NCBI GenBank assembly: GCA_025965635.1
Contig: JAOPWO010000456.1
Location: 1 to 18,185 of the forward strand
From: Modestobacter sp.
GTDB lineage: Bacteria > Actinomycetota > Actinomycetes > Mycobacteriales > Geodermatophilaceae
Direction: 5' to 3'
Length of the DNA: 18,185 nt
A program made the position numbers and the translations under genes. Positions 14,166 to 18,185 of this stretch are shown piece after piece. The notes under the pieces were generated by a model. That model was not told the origin of the DNA. It saw nothing but the letters and a program-made list of their open reading frames with translations, and made no database searches. Every line of letters begins with the position of its first letter. The stretch's first letter is position 1.

Positions 14166-15123
14166 TCGAGCCCTGCCTTCACCCCCACCGGCGAGCTGCT
14201 GTTCCTCTCTGCCCGCCCCCGCCCCCGCCCCGTCCCCGCCCCGGCCCAGGCCCCGCCGCCGGCACGGACGCGTGGACCCGCGCCGGCGCTGTGGAGCCTG
14301 CCCCCCGGCGGAGCGACCGACGAGTCGTCCGACGAGGAGCGCCGCAGACGGCGCAAGGACGCCGGGGTCTTCCGCGGTCCTGCACGAGAGCTATCCCGTG
14401 CGCCACCGGGACCACGACCTGGGCCCCGCCGTCCCGCACGTGTTCTGGCTCGGCCGACTGCCGGCCGAGGCCCCGGCCGGAGCGGACGCCGAGACCAGGG
14501 TGCTGGTCGACGACGACGGCCGGCGCGCCGTCCTCCGGGCGGCGCTCGACGGCGGGACACCGGTACGGCTGACCGGGGACGGCACCTGCAGCGACCTGCG
14601 GGCGCCCGGGACGGAAGCGCCCTGCACGCCCTCCGCTCCGTGTACGACTCGCCGCCGGTGCCGGGGACGCTCGGCGAGCTGCAGGCGGAGGCCGCCGACG
14701 GCACCCGGGTGCCGTGGTGGCTGGTGCCTGCACCGACCTCATGGTGGCGGTCGACGCCGCCGGGGCGCTGCCGGAGATCGAGCGACGCGCACCGCGGCCA
14801 TGGGCGGCTCGTTCGGCGGCTGCATGGCCAACGGGATCGCCACCCGGACCGACCGGTTCGCCGCGATCGTCACCCACGCCGGCCTGTGGCACCTGGACAG
14901 CGTCAGCGGCACCACCGATGCCGCCTGGCACGGCGAGGAGGAGCTCGGCGACCCCGGTACGACCTGCAGGAGCGCAGCGTCCCGTCGAAGTTCCTCTACT
15001 TCCCCGACGGGAACCACCGGGTGCTCACCCCCGGGAACCCGATCATCCGGTACGGGACGGTGCTGGCCGTCCTGGCCGAGCACGCTCTGGGCCAGCAGCG
15101 GCACCGCCGGGAGCTGCTCTCAC
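14166..15123 (+). pseudogene. Broken S9 family (prolyl oligopeptidase) serine peptidase
   Basis: Pieces of one S9 peptidase lie in order but in different frames. SSPAFTPTGELLFLSARP and LWSLPPGG come from the beta-propeller (frame of 14166). An extra T at 14370/14371 shifts DAGV into SAVLHESYPVRH and HDLGP. Another shift near 14605 leads to ALHALRSVYDSPPVPG. Then come TDLMVAVDAA, the nucleophile motif AMGGSFGGCMAN (Ser codon 14809-14811, with Cys where Tyr is usual), and IVTHAGLWHLD. The end is PSKFLYFPDGNH with the catalytic His at 15015-15017. Missing are most of the propeller, about 60 residues with the oxyanion HGGP region before TDLM, and about 50 residues with the catalytic Asp before the last piece. 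Some 960 nt remain of an expected 1.8-1.9 kb. At least five frame changes make function impossible. This stretch would otherwise be a gap of over 1 kb without a gene. Confidence 0.9.
14216..14242 (-). other. G-quadruplex-capable tract (G-runs on minus strand)
   Basis: Five runs of four or five C (14216-14220, 14222-14226, 14228-14231, 14234-14237, 14239-14242) are separated by only one or two bases. The minus strand therefore has five consecutive G4/G5 runs with minimal loops, which is a strong G-quadruplex motif. It lies inside the S9 pseudogene. Confidence 0.7.
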
Positions 15124-15126
15124 CGG

Positions 15127-16245
15127 TCACCGGGACCGGAACAGGTCCTCGACGCCGACCGGGTCGTCCCGGTCGGGGAGGTCGCTGAGGCAGCTGCGGA
15201 TGAGCCACCGCACCTCACCGGGCGCGACACAGGCCTCCAGGGCGCCCCGCAGCAGCACGGCCATGCTGTTGTCCGGTTCGCCGGTCAGGGCTCGGTCCAG
15301 CGCGACGTTGGCCATCGCGCCATCGCCGCGCACCCAGGCGGTGACCGCCAGCAGGGTGGCCGGCGCCGCGTCCAGCGGCGGCGGCAGGCGGCGCGTCAGC
15401 TCGGTCCAGAGCACCTCGGCGCCGGGCGCGCCCGCGTCCAGCGACAGCCCCATCGCCCGGTCCCGCACCTCCCGGTCACGCAGCGCCCAGGCGACGCGGG
15501 CGACCTCGCGGTCGGGCAGCGTGCCCACCGACCCCGGGCCCACCCGGTCCACGGCGTCCCGCACGGCAGCCCAGGACTCCCCGGCGTGGACGTCCGGCCC
15601 CACCCGGGCCAACCGATCGGCGACCTCGTGGCCGACCCCCGCGCAGGCCTGTGCCATGCCCGCCGCCGCGGGGAAGCGCACCGGCGCGATCCGGGCGGTC
15701 AACGCCGCCCGGCTCCCCTCGACCACCTGGCCGGTGAGGGCCGAGGCGGCGGCAAGCGGGCTGGTGCCCGACGGCACGGGCGTGCCGGCCCCGGGTGCGC
15801 AGCACTCCTCGGTGCAGTCGTAGGACCACCAGCGCCCGCGGCGCACCAGGGCGATGTCGCACACCGGCACGCCGGCACCGGCGAACCGCCCGACGGCGTT
15901 GCGCACCAGCTCGCGGTGCGGCAGCTCGGCCACCGGCGCGCCGTCGGGCACCCGGGTGCGCACCGGCCGGCTGAGCCGGTCGGTGCGCTCGGACACGACC
16001 ACCAGGGCCACCTGGCGCGGGTGGTCGGTGAGCACCGACCGCACCAGCACGTCGAGCACCGGGTCCTCTCCCTCGGCCGACGGCAGGTCGACGCGGGCGG
16101 TCAGCCCCACCCGGCCCCGGCTGCCGCGCAGGCTCACCGCGAGCAGTGACTCCTCCGGATGGAAACCGATCAGGTGCGGCAGGGCGGCGACCAGGTCGCC
16201 GAGGGTGCTGATCCGGACGGTGAGCGGGGACAGGGCCTCGGGCAT
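15127..16245 (-). CDS. DUF4192 domain protein
   Basis: This encodes 372 aa from ATG 16245, in the normal size range for the family. The N-terminus has the family signature TLGDLVAALPHLIGFHPEES followed by LLAVSLRG. A central RRGRWWSYDC is then followed by a small Cys cluster (C-T-E-E-C-C). The C-terminus has LLAVTAWVRGDGAMANVALD and DNSMAVLLRGAL, a helical part resembling the DUF4192 C-terminal region. There is no signal peptide or membrane helix. DUF4192 is widespread in actinobacteria and its function is not established. The gene ends next to the last remnant of the S9 pseudogene on the other strand, with no terminator between. It lies 94 nt downstream of the Dabb gene on the same strand, so the two could be co-transcribed. 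Confidence 0.92.
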   Translation of the reverse strand: MPEALSPLTVRISTLGDLVAALPHLIGFHPEESLLAVSLRGSRGRVGLTARVDLPSAEGEDPVLDVLVRSVLTDHPRQVALVVVSERTDRLSRPVRTRVPDGAPVAELPHRELVRNAVGRFAGAGVPVCDIALVRRGRWWSYDCTEECCAPGAGTPVPSGTSPLAAASALTGQVVEGSRAALTARIAPVRFPAAAGMAQACAGVGHEVADRLARVGPDVHAGESWAAVRDAVDRVGPGSVGTLPDREVARVAWALRDREVRDRAMGLSLDAGAPGAEVLWTELTRRLPPPLDAAPATLLAVTAWVRGDGAMANVALDRALTGEPDNSMAVLLRGALEACVAPGEVRWLIRSCLSDLPDRDDPVGVEDLFRSR

Positions 16246-16339
16246 GTCCCGACCCTGGACGCGCCAGGATCGGCACGGGGCTCTCGGGACGCCCCTGTGG
16301 ACGGGCCCCGGCCCTGTGGACGGCGGCGCGCCGTCCGGC

Positions 16340-16633
16340 TCAGAACTCGTACTGCGCGGCCGACCGGCTGGCCAGGGAGGGCTTGACGTACTCGGCGATC
16401 ATCGCGAGGTGCTGCGGGTCGGCGGCGTACCGGCGGTAGGCCTCGGCGTCGGGGAAGTCGGCGACCAGCGCGGTGTGCGCGTTGCCCTCGACCATCCCGG
16501 CGTCGTCGCCGACGGCGAAGGCGGTCGTCCCGCCGACCTGATCGGGCAGCCGCCGCAGCGCGGCGAGGATCTCGGCCCGGCGATCGGCGGTGGTGTCCTC
16601 GGTCCAGGTGAAGAGCACGACGTGTCGCAGCAT
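16340..16633 (-). CDS. Dabb (stress-responsive A/B barrel) domain protein
   Basis: This encodes 97 aa from ATG 16633, with AGGG about 8 nt upstream. It is a single Dabb domain, a ferredoxin-like alpha/beta fold that dimerises into a barrel. MLRHVVLFTWTEDTTADRRA, the mid segment GNAHTALVADFPDAEAYRRY and the closing HLAMIAEYVKPSLASR match the family. Plant and bacterial Dabb proteins are mostly of unknown role, and a few act as small cyclases or aldolase-like enzymes. The conserved His4 of the family (LRHVVLF) is present. It is divergent from the glycosyltransferase gene across 99 nt. Specific function is unknown. Confidence 0.93.
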   Translation of the reverse strand: MLRHVVLFTWTEDTTADRRAEILAALRRLPDQVGGTTAFAVGDDAGMVEGNAHTALVADFPDAEAYRRYAADPQHLAMIAEYVKPSLASRSAAQYEF

Positions 16634-16719
16634 GCCTGCACCCTGCCAGGTCGGTGACCAGGCCCGGTAGGGGGTGGGAGCGGCCGCGGTCCACGCCCGG
16701 CCGGCCGCGGGACGATCGT

Positions 16720-16725
16720 TAGAGT
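16720..16725 (+). promoter_or_regulatory. Leaderless -10 promoter of the GT4 gene
   Basis: TAGAGT (TANNNT) ends 7 nt before the ATG at 16733, so transcription should start at the A of the start codon. No Shine-Dalgarno is present in CCCGCGC between them. This is the classical actinobacterial leaderless arrangement. Confidence 0.7.
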
Positions 16726-16732
16726 CCCGCGC

Positions 16733-17986
16733 ATGGGACGGTCGTTGCGGGTCGCGCTGCTGTCCTACCGGAGCAAACCGCACAGCGGTGGCCAGGGGAT
16801 CTACGTGCGGGCGCTGTCCCGGGAACTCCTGGAGCTCGGACACCAGGTGCAGGTGTTCAGCGGCCAGCCGTACCCCGAGCTCGACCCGGGAGTGCCCCTG
16901 ACCGAGGTGCCCAGCCTCGACCTCTACCGGGAGCCCGACCCGTTCCGGGTGCCGCGGCTGCGCGAGTTCCGGGACGTCATCGACGTCGCGGAGTGGGCCA
17001 CCATGTGCACCGCCGGGTTCCCCGAGCCGCTCACCTTCAGCCTCCGCGCGGCCCGGTTGCTGGGCCGCCGCCGCGACGAGTTCGACGTCGTGCACGACAA
17101 CCAGTCGCTGGGCTACGGGTTGCTGCAGCTGCGCCGGCAGGGCCTCCCCACCGTGGCCACGGTGCACCACCCGGTGGCCATCGACCGCGACCTCGAACTG
17201 GCTGCCGCACCGGGGTTCCGCCGCCGGCTGACGCTGCGCCGCTGGTACGCGTTCACGGCCATGCAGGCCCGGGTCGCGCCCCGGCTCGACGGGCTGACCA
17301 CCGTCTCGGAGAGCTCGCGGCGCGACATCGCCGCGCACATGGGCGTGCCGCCCGAGCGGGTCGACGTCATCCCGGTCGGCATCGACCCGGAGGCCTTCCG
17401 GCCACCGGCGACCCGGGACGGCCGGGACCCCGCCAGCATCGTGGTCACCACCAGCGCCGACGTCCCGCTGAAGGGGCTGGTGCACCTGCTCGAGGCGGTC
17501 GCCAAGCTGCGCACCGAACGGGACGTCCGGCTGACCGTGGTGGGCACCGCCCGGCCGGGGGGCCCGGCGGCCACCGCGCTCGACCGGCTGGGGCTGGCCG
17601 GCGCGGTCCGGTTCACCGGGCCGGTGCCGCAGGAGGAGCTCGTCGCGCTGCTCCAGACCGCGACGGTCGTCGCGGTCCCGTCGCTGTACGAGGGGTTCTC
17701 GCTGCCCGCCGTCGAGGCCATGGCGTGCGCCACGCCGCTGGTGACCACCGACGCGGGCGCGCTGCCCGAGGTGGTCGGCTCGCACGCCGCCGTACAGGTC
17801 AAGGCCGGGGACGTCGGCCAGCTGGCCGGCGCCCTGCAGCTGGTGCTGGACCACCCGTCGCTGCAGGAGCAACTGGGGCGGGCCGGCCGCGCCCGGGTGC
17901 TGACCTCCTACACCTGGCGGCACACCGCCGAACGCACCGCGCAGTGGTACGCCGAGGTGCTGGACCGGACGGCCGCCCCGTGCTGA
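16733..17986 (+). CDS. Glycosyltransferase family 4 protein
   Basis: This encodes 417 aa from ATG 16733, which appears to be read from a leaderless mRNA. It has the two-Rossmann GT-B fold. The N-terminal domain starts RVALLSYRSKPHSGGQGIYV with the GGQG loop, and has FDVVHDNQSLGYGLLQLR and ATVHHPVAID. The C-terminal donor-binding domain has VDVIPVGIDPEAF, DVPLKGLVHLLEAV, RFTGPVPQEELVALLQTA and the E-x7-E motif SLYEGFSLPAVEAMACATP (both Glu intact). GT4 enzymes are retaining transferases that use nucleotide sugars such as GDP-mannose or UDP-glucose. No signal peptide is present, so it works in the cytoplasm or at the inner membrane face. Its stop overlaps the methyltransferase start (GTGCTGA). 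Together they suggest a glycolipid, polysaccharide or secondary-metabolite tailoring cluster continuing to the right. The acceptor cannot be told. Confidence 0.95.
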   Translation: MGRSLRVALLSYRSKPHSGGQGIYVRALSRELLELGHQVQVFSGQPYPELDPGVPLTEVPSLDLYREPDPFRVPRLREFRDVIDVAEWATMCTAGFPEPLTFSLRAARLLGRRRDEFDVVHDNQSLGYGLLQLRRQGLPTVATVHHPVAIDRDLELAAAPGFRRRLTLRRWYAFTAMQARVAPRLDGLTTVSESSRRDIAAHMGVPPERVDVIPVGIDPEAFRPPATRDGRDPASIVVTTSADVPLKGLVHLLEAVAKLRTERDVRLTVVGTARPGGPAATALDRLGLAGAVRFTGPVPQEELVALLQTATVVAVPSLYEGFSLPAVEAMACATPLVTTDAGALPEVVGSHAAVQVKAGDVGQLAGALQLVLDHPSLQEQLGRAGRARVLTSYTWRHTAERTAQWYAEVLDRTAAPC

Positions 17987-18185
17987 CCGTCGACTACGAC
18001 CTGCTCGGCGTCGGACCGGGCATGCGCATGCTCGACCTGGGGTGCGGGGAGGGCCGGCACGCCTTCGAGGCCCAGCGCCGGGGCGCCGTCGTGCTGGCCG
18101 TCGACTGGGGCGCGGCCGAGGTGTCGACGACGCTGACCTGGCAGCGGGCGATCGCCGCCGCCGGCGAGGCGCCGGCCGGTGCGCC
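17980..18185 (+). CDS. Class I SAM-dependent methyltransferase, 3'-truncated by window edge
   Basis: The first 68 codons are visible from GTG 17980, which overlaps the glycosyltransferase stop by 7 bp, so translation is probably coupled. VDYDLLGVGPGMRMLDLGCG and EGRHAFEAQRRG contain the SAM-binding motif I (LDLGCGEG). AVDWG follows at the place of the acidic residue that binds the ribose. The rest lies beyond the window, so the substrate is unknown. Its tight coupling to a GT4 gene points to methylation of the same product or of a lipid carrier, which is inference. Confidence 0.88.
   Translation, partial: MLTVDYDLLGVGPGMRMLDLGCGEGRHAFEAQRRGAVVLAVDWGAAEVSTTLTWQRAIAAAGEAPAGA

Overview
The window is chromosomal DNA of a very GC-rich actinobacterium. 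The sigma-factor sequences, the actinobacterial-only small families (DUF3039, DUF3099, DUF7455, DUF4192), the many GTG starts and the codon use suggest Geodermatophilaceae or a close relative (Blastococcus, Geodermatophilus, Modestobacter type). That assignment is an inference from protein style, not a search. No rRNA, tRNA, CRISPR array, insertion sequence, integrase or phage gene was seen. The region is core chromosome, not an island.

Left part (1-5495). It opens inside the principal sigma factor gene (sigA/hrdB), which is followed by strong hairpins. Next come a small zinc-ribbon-like DUF7455 protein, a large membrane-anchored VanW-domain protein, a YihY/BrkB membrane protein, and on the minus strand a DUF3039 protein. 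Middle part (5577-9218). This holds a decayed pseudouridine-degradation gene (psuG/psuK remnant), a DUF3099 membrane protein, a HhH-GPD base-excision-repair-like protein, dtd (D-aminoacyl-tRNA deacylase), and a second primary-like sigma factor (sigB) ending in two hairpins. The sigB leader carries a good match to an ECF stress-sigma promoter.

Right part (9225-18185). On the minus strand, acuC (lysine deacetylase) overlaps by 8 bp a GNAT plus ADP-forming-synthetase-like protein acetyltransferase, so writer and eraser of lysine acylation appear to be one transcript. Divergent from them is an ideR/dtxR iron-dependent repressor with all metal ligands intact. Then comes a heavily broken S9 prolyl-oligopeptidase pseudogene, a DUF4192 protein and a Dabb-domain protein (both minus). 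Last is a leaderless GT4 glycosyltransferase translationally coupled to a SAM methyltransferase that runs off the end.

The sigA ... yihY ... DUF3039 ... DUF3099 ... sigB ... ideR order recalls the sigA-sigB-ideR locus of mycobacteria, here expanded by the acuC-pat pair and by decaying genes. The points most worth a second look are the acuC-pat pair with a synthetase domain lacking both catalytic histidines, a C8 tract at the start of pat, the ECF-type sigB promoter, the two pseudogenes, and a small conserved-looking ORF fragment before dtd.
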